In this document: positions 1 to 11,386 of the stretch, piece after piece
Numbering within the stretch: the stretch's first letter is position 1
Layout: every line of letters begins with the position of its first letter
Source of the DNA: Amycolatopsis albispora
GTDB lineage: Bacteria > Actinomycetota > Actinomycetes > Mycobacteriales > Pseudonocardiaceae
Length of the DNA stretch: 64,000 bases
Direction of reading: 5' to 3'
Assembly: GCF_003312875.1 (NCBI RefSeq)
Contig: NZ_CP015163.1
Span: 3,472,001 to 3,536,000, forward strand
The notes under the pieces: generated by a model
The model's input: only the letters and a program-made list of their open reading frames with translations
Database searches by the model: none
Told to the model about the DNA's origin: nothing
Position numbers and translations under genes: made by a program

Positions 1-1
1 G

Positions 2-1303
2 ATCTGCGCGCCGAACTCGTACCACTGGGTGATCGCCGCGCTCGGCGCGTCGGCCGCCGGGGCGGCGCTGGTGCCGATCAACACCCGGTTCACCGGGCCG
101 GAGATGCGCGACGTCATCACCCGCAGCGCGGCCAGGGCACTGGTGGTCGCCGACAACTTCCTCGGGGTGGACCGGCTCGCCGAAATCGGCGACGCCCGCC
201 CCGAAGTGGTCTTGCGCATCCCCACCGACTGGACAGACCTCACCGGCGAATTCGACACCGCCGTCGAACCGGACGACCTCGCCGACATCCTGTTCACCTC
301 GGGCACCACCGGCCGCAGCAAGGGCGCGATGACCAGCCATCGGCGCACGCTGGGCGTCGCCGGCGCCTGGGCCGAGCGCGCCGGGCTCACCCCGGAAGAT
401 CGCTACCTGGTGATCAACCCGTTCTTCCACAGCTTCGGGTACAAGGCGGGCATTCTCGCGGCGGTCCTGGGCGGCAGCACCATCGTGCCGCAGGCGACCT
501 TCGACCCGGTGCGCACGATGGAGCTGATCGAGACCGAGCGGATCACCGTGCTGCCCGGCGCGCCGACCATCTTCCAGGTGCTGCTGGACCACCCCGAGCG
601 CGCGGCACACGACCTGTCGTCGCTGCGGGTCGCGGTCACCGGCGCGGCCACCGTGCCGGTCCCGCTGATCGAGCGCATGCGGTCCGATCTCGGCCTGGAG
701 ACCGTGCTCACCGCGTACGGGCTGACCGAGGCGGTGGTGGCGACGATGTGCCACGCGGGCGACGACCCGGTCACCGTGGCGACCACCTGCGGCAGCGCGG
801 CCGCCGGGTTCGAGGTGCGCATCGCGGACACCGGTGAGGTCCTGCTGCGCGGGCCGAACACCATGCTCGGTTATCTTGACGATCCCGAAGCCACCGCCGA
901 AGCGATCGACGCCGACGGCTGGCTGCACACCGGTGACGCCGGTGAGCTGGACGAACGCGGCTACCTGCGGATCACCGACCGCATCAAGGACATGTACATC
1001 TGCGGTGGCTTCAACGTCTACCCAGCCGAGGTGGAGCAGGTGCTCGCGCGGCTGCCCGGGGTCACCGAATCGGCGGTGATCGGGGTGCCCGACGACCGGC
1101 TCGGTGAGGTCGGCGCCGCCTACGTGGTGCGCTCCGATGACGGCACCGCACTGTCCGAAGAGGACGTTCTGGCGCACTGCGAGGCAAACCTGGCCAACTA
1201 CAAGCGGCCGCGCCGGGTGGAGTTCGTCAACGCGCTGCCGCGCAACGCGTCCGGGAAGGTACTCAAGCGAATGCTCCGTGTCGACGGCGAGGAGGCCCCA
1301 TGA
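2..1303 (+). CDS. fadD3: Acyl-CoA synthetase FadD3 (5' end outside window)
   Basis: ATP-dependent ligase of the ANL superfamily. By resemblance to mycobacterial FadD3 it activates the C/D-ring propionate left after loss of rings A and B (HIP) with CoA. The reading frame is open from base 2, so the N-terminus lies outside the window; about 433 residues are visible of roughly 500. Visible signatures are the phosphate loop TSGTTGRSKG near the first quarter, the INPFFHSFGYKAG segment, AYGLTE, the adenylation motif DGWLHTGD, the hinge KDMYICGGFNVYPAEVE, and the C-terminal NASGKVLKR with the catalytic lysine. It overlaps the next gene by ATGA. The gene order fadD3-fadE31-32-33 is the mycobacterial one, apart from the inserted crotonase gene, and strongly supports the assignment. 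Confidence 0.88.
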   Translation: MCAPNSYHWVIAALGASAAGAALVPINTRFTGPEMRDVITRSAARALVVADNFLGVDRLAEIGDARPEVVLRIPTDWTDLTGEFDTAVEPDDLADILFTSGTTGRSKGAMTSHRRTLGVAGAWAERAGLTPEDRYLVINPFFHSFGYKAGILAAVLGGSTIVPQATFDPVRTMELIETERITVLPGAPTIFQVLLDHPERAAHDLSSLRVAVTGAATVPVPLIERMRSDLGLETVLTAYGLTEAVVATMCHAGDDPVTVATTCGSAAAGFEVRIADTGEVLLRGPNTMLGYLDDPEATAEAIDADGWLHTGDAGELDERGYLRITDRIKDMYICGGFNVYPAEVEQVLARLPGVTESAVIGVPDDRLGEVGAAYVVRSDDGTALSEEDVLAHCEANLANYKRPRRVEFVNALPRNASGKVLKRMLRVDGEEAP

Positions 1304-2139
1304 CGGTGCGGTACGAGCAGCGGGACGCGGTCGCGGTGGTGACCATGGACCGGCCCGAGTACCGGAACGCGCAGAACTCGGCGATGACCTACGCGCTGGA
1401 CGACGCGTTCTCGCGGGCGGTGGACGACGACTCGGTGAAGGTGATCGTGCTGGCCGGGGCGGGCAAGCACTTCTCCGCCGGGCACGACATCGGCTCGCCG
1501 GGCCGGGACGCGGACACCTCCTTCGACCGCCGGTCGGTGCTGTGGTGGGACCACACCGGCCGGGACGGCGGTGACCGGCGCTTCGCCCGCGAGTCCGAGG
1601 TGTACCTGGGCATGTGCCGCCGCTGGCGGGAGATCCCGAAGCCGATGATCGCCAGCGTGCAGGGCGCGTGCATCGCCGGCGGGCTGATGCTGGCGTGGGT
1701 GTGTGACCTGATCGTCGCCTCCGAAGACGCGTTCTTCGCCGATCCCGTGGTGCGCATGGGAATTCCGGGGGTGGAGTACTTCGCGCACCCGTGGGTGCTC
1801 GGGCCGCGTGCGGCCAAGGAGGTGCTGTTCACCGGCGAACGGTTCACCGCCGCGCAGGCCAGGGAATGGGGCATGCTCAACCGCGTGGTGCCCCGCGAGG
1901 ACCTGGAGTCGGAGACGCTGGCGCTGGCCGGGAAGATCGCCGCCATGCCGGGATTCGGGCTCGCGCTGGCGAAGAAGGCGGTCAACCAGGCGGAGGACCT
2001 GATGGGCCTGCGCGCGGGCATGGACTCGGTGTTCGGCCTGCACCACTTCGCGCACGCGCACAACGCCGAGGTCGCGGGCGGGGACTCTCTCGGCGGGCAG
2101 GACGCGCGCTCGATGCGGGACGCCGGGAAGCAGTCCTGA
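1300..2139 (+). CDS. Crotonase-family enoyl-CoA hydratase/isomerase
   Basis: 279-residue crotonase-fold protein acting on a CoA thioester, presumably in degradation of the steroid C/D-ring remnant, because it lies between fadD3 and fadE31 with 4-nt and 1-nt overlaps. The oxyanion-hole segments are visible: HFSAGHD near residue 60 and ACIAGGLMLAWVCDL near residue 125. By eye, the region that carries the first catalytic glutamate in classical hydratases reads ADPVVRMG here, with valine at that place, followed by PGVEYF. The chemistry could therefore differ from plain water addition (isomerase or ring-cleaving hydrolase). It is longer than typical EchA proteins (about 250-260). The exact substrate cannot be read from sequence. 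Confidence 0.8.
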   Translation: MTVRYEQRDAVAVVTMDRPEYRNAQNSAMTYALDDAFSRAVDDDSVKVIVLAGAGKHFSAGHDIGSPGRDADTSFDRRSVLWWDHTGRDGGDRRFARESEVYLGMCRRWREIPKPMIASVQGACIAGGLMLAWVCDLIVASEDAFFADPVVRMGIPGVEYFAHPWVLGPRAAKEVLFTGERFTAAQAREWGMLNRVVPREDLESETLALAGKIAAMPGFGLALAKKAVNQAEDLMGLRAGMDSVFGLHHFAHAHNAEVAGGDSLGGQDARSMRDAGKQS

Positions 2140-3263
2140 TGGACCTCGACCTCCCCGAATCGACGCTGGCCTTCCGCGCCGAAGTGCGTGCCTGGCTGGC
2201 GGAAAACGTCGTCACGCTGCCCTCGTTCGACACCACCGAGGGATTCGAACTGCACCGCGAGTGGGAGGCCAAGCTCGCCGACGCGCGGTTGTCGGTGGTC
2301 TCCTGGCCCGCCGAGTTCGGTGGCCGTGATGCGTCCCTTTTGGACTGGCTGGTCTTCGAGGAGGAATACTACGCGGCACGCGCGCCGGGGCGGGTCAACC
2401 AGAACGGCCTGTTCATGCTCGCGCCCACGTTGTTCTCCCACGGCACGCCGGAGCAGCAGGCCCGCATCCTGCCGAAGATGGCGCGCTCCGAAGCGGTCTG
2501 GGCGCAGGCGTGGTCCGAACCCGAAGCGGGCAGCGACATCGCCGCGTTGCGCAGCACGGCCCAGCGCACCGACGGCGGCTGGCTGCTGTCCGGGCAGAAG
2601 ACGTGGAGTTCCCGCGCCGCGTTCGCGGACAAGGCATTCGGGTTGTTCCGCAGCGACCCGGAGGCGGTGCGGCACCGCGGGCTCACCTACTTCATGATCG
2701 ATCTGCGGGCCGACGGTGTGCAGGTGCGGCCGATCGCCCAGCTCGACGGCGAGCCCGGGTTCGCCGAACTGTTCTTCGACGAGGTCTTCGTGCCGGACGA
2801 GGACGTGATCGGCACGCCCGGCGAGGGCTGGCGGGTCGCGATGACCACGGCGAACAACGAGCGCGGGCTGTCGCTGCGCAGCCCCGGCCGGTTCCTGGCC
2901 AGCGCGGACCGGCTGGTCCGGCTGTGGTCGGAAAGCCGCGACCCGGCGCTGGCCGATCGGGTCGCCGACGCGTGGATCGGGGCTCGCGCCTACCAGCTCT
3001 ACACCTTCGGCACGGCCACCCGCCTCGCCGATGGGGCTTCGCTCGGCCCGGAGTCCAGTGTGAACAAGCTCTTCTGGTCGCAGCTGGACGTTTCCCTGCA
3101 CGAAACCGCGCTCGAACTGCTCGGGCCCGAGGCCGAAGTGGACGGTGACTGGCCGGACGGCTGGCTGTTCTCGCTGGCCGGGCCGATCTACGGCGGCACC
3201 GACCAGATCCAGCGCAACATCGTCGCCGAGCGGCTGCTCGGCCTGCCACGGGGTGATCGATGA
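2139..3263 (+). CDS. fadE31: Acyl-CoA dehydrogenase, FadE31-like
   Basis: 374-residue flavin acyl-CoA dehydrogenase subunit. The start ATG overlaps the preceding stop codon (TGATG). Family signatures include WAQAWSEPEAGSD (FAD/substrate loop, about residue 125), GWLLSGQKTWSS, and the C-terminal YGGTDQIQRNIVAERLLGLP. It is the first of three consecutive dehydrogenase genes in the order and approximate sizes of mycobacterial fadE31-fadE32-fadE33, which act on CoA esters from the opened C/D rings. In the steroid-specific family large and small FadE chains form alpha2beta2 complexes, so this is probably the large partner of one of the two following short chains. Confidence 0.85.
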   Translation: MDLDLPESTLAFRAEVRAWLAENVVTLPSFDTTEGFELHREWEAKLADARLSVVSWPAEFGGRDASLLDWLVFEEEYYAARAPGRVNQNGLFMLAPTLFSHGTPEQQARILPKMARSEAVWAQAWSEPEAGSDIAALRSTAQRTDGGWLLSGQKTWSSRAAFADKAFGLFRSDPEAVRHRGLTYFMIDLRADGVQVRPIAQLDGEPGFAELFFDEVFVPDEDVIGTPGEGWRVAMTTANNERGLSLRSPGRFLASADRLVRLWSESRDPALADRVADAWIGARAYQLYTFGTATRLADGASLGPESSVNKLFWSQLDVSLHETALELLGPEAEVDGDWPDGWLFSLAGPIYGGTDQIQRNIVAERLLGLPRGDR

Positions 3264-4144
3264 GGTTCGCGCTGTCCACCGAGCAAACCGACTTCGCCGC
3301 CGCGCTGGACGACTACCTGTCCACAGCGGACTGCGACGCGGCCGCCCGGTCGTGGGCGGACGACGACCTCGGGCCGGGCATGAAGCTCTGGCACGGCTTG
3401 ACCGGCCTCGGCCTGCTCGACCTGCTGGACTCCGGCGGTTCGCTGGTCGATCTGGTGGTCGCCTTCGAACGGCTCGGTTATCACGCGGTACCGGGGCCGT
3501 GGGTCGACGCCGCCGCCGTGCTGCCCGCGCTGTCCGTCGAATCGGGCGGGCGGCTGGCGTCGGTGGTGCTGCCGCCGCACGTGCCGTACGGCCTGGACGC
3601 CGATGTCGCCGATGTCCGGCTGATGCTCACCGGCGACGGGCTGCACACCTTCTCCCCCGGCAAGCGGCTGACCTCGGTCGATCGGGTCCGCCGGTTGTTC
3701 GAGCCCGAACGCGGTGACCGGATCGGCGACCACGTGCCGCTGGCCTTCGAACACGGCGCGCTCGCCACCGCCGCGCAGCTGCTCGGCGCCGGGCAGTGGC
3801 TGCTGGACGCCTCGGTGAGTTACGCCAAGCAACGCAAGCAGTACGGCCGCGAGATCGGCAGTTACCAGGCGATCAAGCACCTGCTCGCGGACGCCGTCAC
3901 CGCGCTCGAACTCGCGCGGCCCCTGCTCTGGGCGGCCGCGCTGAGCACGTCGGCACGGGACGTGTCGGCGGCGAAGGCCGCCGCCGGAAAGGCCGCCTCA
4001 CTGGCCGCGCGGACCGGACTCCAGGTGCACGGGGCCATCGGCTACACCGCCGAACACGGCCTCGGCCTGCGCCTGACGAAGGTGCGTGCACTGGTGGCGG
4101 CGTGGGGCACGCCCGCCTTCCACCGCGGGCGGGTGCTGCCGTGA
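3260..4144 (+). CDS. fadE32: Acyl-CoA dehydrogenase, FadE32-like small subunit
   Basis: 294-residue acyl-CoA dehydrogenase-like chain, shorter than the usual 380, with a reduced middle domain (MLTGDGLHTFSPGK) and an intact C-terminal helical bundle (YAKQRKQYGREIGSYQAIKHLLAD near residue 190, then GLQVHGAIGYTAEHGLGL). This short form is typical of the steroid heteromeric FadE partners. It overlaps fadE31 by ATGA and the next gene by GTGA, so the three are translationally coupled. In mycobacteria the fadE32 product is implicated in dehydrogenating an acyclic C/D-ring product; here the role is inferred from order and similarity. Confidence 0.83.
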   Translation: MRFALSTEQTDFAAALDDYLSTADCDAAARSWADDDLGPGMKLWHGLTGLGLLDLLDSGGSLVDLVVAFERLGYHAVPGPWVDAAAVLPALSVESGGRLASVVLPPHVPYGLDADVADVRLMLTGDGLHTFSPGKRLTSVDRVRRLFEPERGDRIGDHVPLAFEHGALATAAQLLGAGQWLLDASVSYAKQRKQYGREIGSYQAIKHLLADAVTALELARPLLWAAALSTSARDVSAAKAAAGKAASLAARTGLQVHGAIGYTAEHGLGLRLTKVRALVAAWGTPAFHRGRVLP

Positions 4145-5040
4145 GCACCGCGGAGGAGCTGGACGCACTGCGGGACTCGGTGCGCAGCGCCTTGTCGCGG
4201 GGTGCGTCGTGGGACGTGTTGTGCTCGCAGATCGGGGTCGCCGCGCTCGCGGTGCCGGAGGAACACGGTGGTCTCGGCGCGGGACTGCCCGAACTGGCCG
4301 TGGTCGCCGAAGAATTCGGCCGCGTGCTCTCACCACTGCCGTTCCTGTCCACTTCGATCGCCGCGCTGGCGCTGGCGGACTCGCCGCTGGCCGCCAAGTT
4401 GACCACCGGCACCGTTGCCTTCGCGGACTTCTCGGCCGATGGGTCCACTGTGGACGGAACAGGCCGGTACGTGCTCGACGGCGACACAGCCGAGCTTCTG
4501 CTGGTCGTGACGGGAAATCGGCTCTACTCGGTACCGGTGGAGCAGCCGGGTGTCCGGCGCACCCACTCCCCCACCATGGACGAGACCCGCCGACTGGCCA
4601 CTGTGGATCTTCGCGGAGCACAGGTTTCCCTGGTCGGGGACGTCGATCCTTCCCTGCTGGACCAGGCGTGTGTGCTGCTCGCGGCCGAGCAGACCGGCGC
4701 GATGGCGCGCGCGTTCGAAATCACCTTGGACTACACGAAGCAACGCAAGCAGTTCGGCCGGGTGATCGGTGGTTTCCAGGCGATCAAGCACCGCCTGGCC
4801 GACCTGTACGTCCTGGTCGAGACCTCGCGCTCGTGCGTGGCGGCGGCCGCGGAGGACCCATCGCTGGCCTGGGTGGCCAAAGTGCACTGTGCGGAGGCCT
4901 TCACCACGATCGCCTCGGAAATGATCCAGCTGCACGGCGGGATCGGCATCACCTGGGAACACCCCGCGCACCGGTACTTCAAGCGCGCACACGGCAGCAG
5001 CCAGCTGTTCGGGCCACCGCACCGGCACCTGCGCCGGTAG
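4141..5040 (+). CDS. fadE33: Acyl-CoA dehydrogenase, FadE33-like small subunit
   Basis: 299-residue short acyl-CoA dehydrogenase chain. The GTG at 4141 is chosen because it overlaps the fadE32 stop (GTGA) and gives an N-terminus with the usual helical domain (EELDALRDSVRSAL, then GVAALAVPEEHGG). The conserved YTKQRKQFGRVIGGFQAIKH lies near residue 200, and the C-terminus has MIQLHGGIGITWEHPAHRYFKRA. The neighbouring fadE32 and fadE33 share the same architecture and look like ancient duplicates. It is last in the fadD3-echA-fadE31-32-33 operon; a small GC-rich hairpin lies just after the stop. Confidence 0.83.
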   Translation: MSTAEELDALRDSVRSALSRGASWDVLCSQIGVAALAVPEEHGGLGAGLPELAVVAEEFGRVLSPLPFLSTSIAALALADSPLAAKLTTGTVAFADFSADGSTVDGTGRYVLDGDTAELLLVVTGNRLYSVPVEQPGVRRTHSPTMDETRRLATVDLRGAQVSLVGDVDPSLLDQACVLLAAEQTGAMARAFEITLDYTKQRKQFGRVIGGFQAIKHRLADLYVLVETSRSCVAAAAEDPSLAWVAKVHCAEAFTTIASEMIQLHGGIGITWEHPAHRYFKRAHGSSQLFGPPHRHLRR

Positions 5041-5110
5041 GGGCAGCCCCACCCCCGGCCGGGGTGCGCACCGGCTACCGGCGGGCACACGCGGTGACCA
5101 GACTCGACGC

Positions 5111-6130
5111 GTGACCACACAGCCTCTTCTCGCCGCGGAAACCGGAAGCGACTTCGCCCGGTTGTCCCGGCGGATCAACCAGGCCGGCCTGCTGGACCGG
5201 CGTCCCGGCTACTACGCACTGCGCATCGGCGTGGTGACCGCCCTGTTCGCCGCCGCCTGGACGCTGTTCGGACTGGTCGGCGACTCGTGGGCGACGCTGT
5301 TCGTAGCGGTGCTGCTCGCCGTGTTGTTCGGGCAGATCGCGCTGCTCTCGCACGACCTCGCGCACCGGCAGGTGTTCCGCACGCGGCGGCCGAGCGAGGT
5401 CGCCGGGCGGCTGGCGGGCAATCTCGGCATCGGCATGAGCTACGGCTGGTGGATGGACAAGCACACCCGCCACCACGCGAACCCGAACCACGAGGAACTC
5501 GATCCCGACGTCGATCCGGACGTGCTGGTCTGGTCGAAGGACCAGGCCAGGGCCAGCCGCGGCATCCCGCGGTTCATCGGCCGGTACCAGGCGTACCTGT
5601 TCTTCCCGCTGCTCACGCTGGAAGGGCTGAACCTGCACTGGTCGGGCGTCCGCGCGGTGCTGAAGCCGGGCCTGAAGCGGCGCGGGCTGGAGGCCGGACT
5701 GCTGTTCGCGCACTTCGCGCTGTACCTGGGTGCGGTGTTCCTGGTGCTCTCGCCGGTGAAGGCGCTGGTGTTCATCGCCGTGCACCAAGGGTTGTGGGGT
5801 GTCTACATGGGATCGATCTTCGCGCCGAACCACAAGGGCATGCCGACGCTGACCGGGAACAAGCGGCCGGACTTCCTGCGGCGCCAGGTGCTCACCTCGC
5901 GCAACGTGCGGGGCGGGTGGTTCGTCGACACCGCGATGGGCGGGCTGAACTACCAGATCGAGCACCACCTGTTCCCCAGCATGCCGACCCCGCACCTGCG
6001 GCGCGCGCAGCCGATCGTCCGCGACTACTGCGCCGAGATCGGCGTGCCGTACCACGAAACCGGCCTCGTCGATTCGTACGCGCAAGCCCTGCGCCACCTG
6101 CACGAGGCAGGTTCCCCGCTACGCCGCTAG
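5111..6130 (+). CDS. Membrane fatty-acid desaturase
   Basis: 339-residue di-iron membrane desaturase. All three histidine boxes are visible: HDLAH at about residue 78, HTRHH at about 117, and QIEHH near residue 283. Hydrophobic pairs precede and separate them (YALRIGVVTALFAAAWTLF, LFVAVLLAVLFGQIALL, LFAHFALYLGAVFLVL). The third box QIEHHLFPSMP is the form found in front-end and DesA3-like desaturases; no cytochrome b5 domain is present, so electrons must come from a separate reductase. The start is a GTG with no clear ribosome-binding site, so it is uncertain. It is separated from fadE33 by 70 bp and converges on hsaB, sharing a palindromic terminator. Substrate (acyl-CoA, membrane lipid or steroid-side-chain acyl) unknown. 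Confidence 0.82.
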   Translation: MTTQPLLAAETGSDFARLSRRINQAGLLDRRPGYYALRIGVVTALFAAAWTLFGLVGDSWATLFVAVLLAVLFGQIALLSHDLAHRQVFRTRRPSEVAGRLAGNLGIGMSYGWWMDKHTRHHANPNHEELDPDVDPDVLVWSKDQARASRGIPRFIGRYQAYLFFPLLTLEGLNLHWSGVRAVLKPGLKRRGLEAGLLFAHFALYLGAVFLVLSPVKALVFIAVHQGLWGVYMGSIFAPNHKGMPTLTGNKRPDFLRRQVLTSRNVRGGWFVDTAMGGLNYQIEHHLFPSMPTPHLRRAQPIVRDYCAEIGVPYHETGLVDSYAQALRHLHEAGSPLRR

Positions 6131-6149
6131 TTCCGGGGGGGGTGCAATG

Positions 6150-6190
6150 AATGTGGCTTTCATAGCGTTTGGCGCGCTATGAAAGCCACA

Positions 6191-6192
<2 letters not shown>
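6150..6192. repeat. Intergenic palindrome, copy 1 (bidirectional terminator-like)
   Basis: Perfect 18-bp inverted repeat with a 7-nt loop (arms 6150-6167 and 6175-6192), containing the core AATGTGGCTTTC shared with copies near 22986, 30346, 51578 and 51702. It lies exactly between the convergent desaturase and hsaB genes and even includes two bases of the hsaB TAA stop codon. It could serve as a terminator in both directions, although there is no run of U after either arm. Confidence 0.85.
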
Positions 6193-9668
<3,476 letters not shown>

Positions 9669-9678
9669 ACCGGCAAGA

Positions 9679-11280
9679 CTAGAACACGTTCTCGTTTTTG
9701 TCGAGTTCCCGCAGCGTCCGGCCACTGTGGGCCCCAGCACGGCGGCCGGAAAACACGCAGTCCGCCAGCGACAGGCCGCTGACGTAGGAACGAGAACAGA
9801 TTCCTACCGCGGTGCGGCCGGCGGCGTACAAGCCGGGGATCGGACGGCGGTCCCCGTCGAGCACCATGCCGCTGTCCTCGTCCACCACCAGCCCGCCGAG
9901 GGTGAGCATCGGGCACGGGAAGGCCAGGCTCGGCCGGATCGACACGTCGACCAGCGAGTACGGCGGTGTGCCGAGCCGGTGCGTGAAGTCGGCGGGCTTG
10001 CCCATCGGGTCGGGCCCGTCGGCCGCGGCGGCCACCGTTTTGGCCAGCCCGCCCGGGTCGATCCCGGCGCGGCGCGCGACCTCCTCGATCGAGCTGCCGA
10101 CCACCCGTCCGCGCCGCAGCAGGTACCGGGTCTGCAGTCGCTGGAACCACTGCACGTCACGCTGGGCGCGTGCCCGCCGGACCAGCTCGTCGTCGAGCAG
10201 CAGCCAGCCCCGGCCGTCGTGCCGGGTGATCAGCTCCTCGCCGACCGCCGCGCCATATCGCGACTCGTCGATGACCCGCTCCCCCCGCGCGTTCACCAGC
10301 AGCCCGCCGAGAAAGGCGCTCGGCGGCGTCAGGAAACGCCAGGCCGAGACGCGGCCCAGCTCGGCGGTCGCCCCACCGGCGGACCGGCCCAGCTCGATGC
10401 CCGAACCGTCGTCCCCGGCCGTGCCGAGCTGGAGCCCGCCGCGATAGGCGGGCGCGTGCTCGCGCACCCAGTCCCGGTTGGCGATGAAACCACCGGCGGT
10501 GAGGATCACGCCGCGTGCTGAGATTTCCACCTCACGCGCGAACCGCGCCTCGATCGCCGCGACCCGGCGGTTCAGCAGTTTCCGCAGCGCGGGCACGTAG
10601 ATACCGGGCTTCGCGGACCATTGCCCGAGCACGCGGTGCGTCGCCCTCGCCCAGCCCGGCGCGTCACGCAGCGTTGTCGCGAGCACTCCGGTGACCGTGC
10701 CGTCAGCCGATTGGAGGAGTCGGCGCACACGGGTCTGCGGCAGTACCGTCGCACGATGGCGTACCGCGGCCGCGAGCGGCTTGAACAGGGCCTTTCCCGA
10801 GGTCCCGCGGCCCTTGGCGCGATGCCCCCGCGGCGCGGGCGTGGCCACCTCGCGGAACGCGCCGGACGCCTCGCTGCCCGAGTAGTAGAGGTAGTGCCGG
10901 TTGCCCGGGTACGAGGTCTTGTCCGGGCACAGGCTGCCTTCGAACGGCACGCCGTGGCGCTCCAGCCAGCGGATCATCTCCGTGCTGCCCTCACAGAAGG
11001 CACGCAGGGTCCGCTCGCTGACCACGTCGCCGGTCTCGTGCCGCAGGTAGGCGTACATGGCCTCGGCCGAGTCGGTGACCCCGGCGTCCCGCTGCTGCGC
11101 GGTGCCGCCACCGGCGTAGACCACGCCACCGCTGATCGTGGTGGCGCCGCCACCCTGGAATCGGTCCAGCACCAGCACGTCGGCTCCGGCTTCGGCGGCT
11201 TCCAGCGCCGCGCAGGCGCCAGCCGCCCCGAACCCGGCCACCACCACGTCGGCTCGCAGAGGCTCCAGAGATCCCGTCAC
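9679..11280 (-). CDS. FAD-dependent 3-ketosteroid dehydrogenase-like flavoprotein
   Basis: 533-residue succinate dehydrogenase/KstD-superfamily flavoprotein. The Rossmann FAD motif VVVAGFGAAGACAALEAAEAG begins near residue 12, with the second signature GGGATTISGGVVYAGGG near 44. The FAD-contacting C-terminus reads GLYAAGRTAVGICSRSYVSG, followed by LSLADCVFSGRRAG. It lacks the KstD-type MGHTYAGPGATIGPAM ending of its divergent neighbour, so it is a paralogue with another specificity. A 3-oxo-5alpha-steroid 4-dehydrogenase is a reasonable guess; another Delta1-type enzyme is possible. It starts at a GTG behind a KstR-like site and is the first gene of the operon leading into hsaADCB. Confidence 0.75.
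   Translation of the reverse strand: MTGSLEPLRADVVVAGFGAAGACAALEAAEAGADVLVLDRFQGGGATTISGGVVYAGGGTAQQRDAGVTDSAEAMYAYLRHETGDVVSERTLRAFCEGSTEMIRWLERHGVPFEGSLCPDKTSYPGNRHYLYYSGSEASGAFREVATPAPRGHRAKGRGTSGKALFKPLAAAVRHRATVLPQTRVRRLLQSADGTVTGVLATTLRDAPGWARATHRVLGQWSAKPGIYVPALRKLLNRRVAAIEARFAREVEISARGVILTAGGFIANRDWVREHAPAYRGGLQLGTAGDDGSGIELGRSAGGATAELGRVSAWRFLTPPSAFLGGLLVNARGERVIDESRYGAAVGEELITRHDGRGWLLLDDELVRRARAQRDVQWFQRLQTRYLLRRGRVVGSSIEEVARRAGIDPGGLAKTVAAAADGPDPMGKPADFTHRLGTPPYSLVDVSIRPSLAFPCPMLTLGGLVVDEDSGMVLDGDRRPIPGLYAAGRTAVGICSRSYVSGLSLADCVFSGRRAGAHSGRTLRELDKNENVF
9680..9693. promoter_or_regulatory. KstR operator candidate at hsaA
   Basis: TAGAACACGTTCTC fits TnnAACnnGTTnnA at 7 of 8 fixed positions (last A is C). 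It overlaps the stop codon of the upstream flavoprotein gene and lies 12 nt before the hsaA ATG, so hsaADCB may have an internal KstR-controlled promoter in addition to read-through from 11280. Confidence 0.7.
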
Positions 11281-11297
11281 CCCGCCCAGCCTAGAAC

Positions 11298-11311
11298 TGA
11301 AACACGTTCTC
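11298..11311. promoter_or_regulatory. KstR operator candidate upstream of the minus-strand flavoprotein/hsa operon
   Basis: TGAAACACGTTCTC matches TnnAACnnGTTnnA at 7 of 8 fixed positions and lies 17 nt before the GTG start at 11280. It probably controls the flavoprotein-hsaADCB unit. Confidence 0.72.
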
Positions 11312-11354
11312 GTCTATGGTGACCCATAGTGCAGCGACCAGCTGTTCGCATTTC

Positions 11355-11368
11355 TATAACGCGTTCCA
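11355..11368. promoter_or_regulatory. KstR operator at kstD
   Basis: TATAACGCGTTCCA matches TnnAACnnGTTnnA at all 8 fixed positions and ends 18 nt before the kstD ATG. With the site at 11298 it gives the divergent promoter region two operators 43 bp apart (between AAC-GTT cores about 57 bp), one per direction. Confidence 0.8.
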
Positions 11369-11386
11369 GTAGCACGGGAGGCATGG

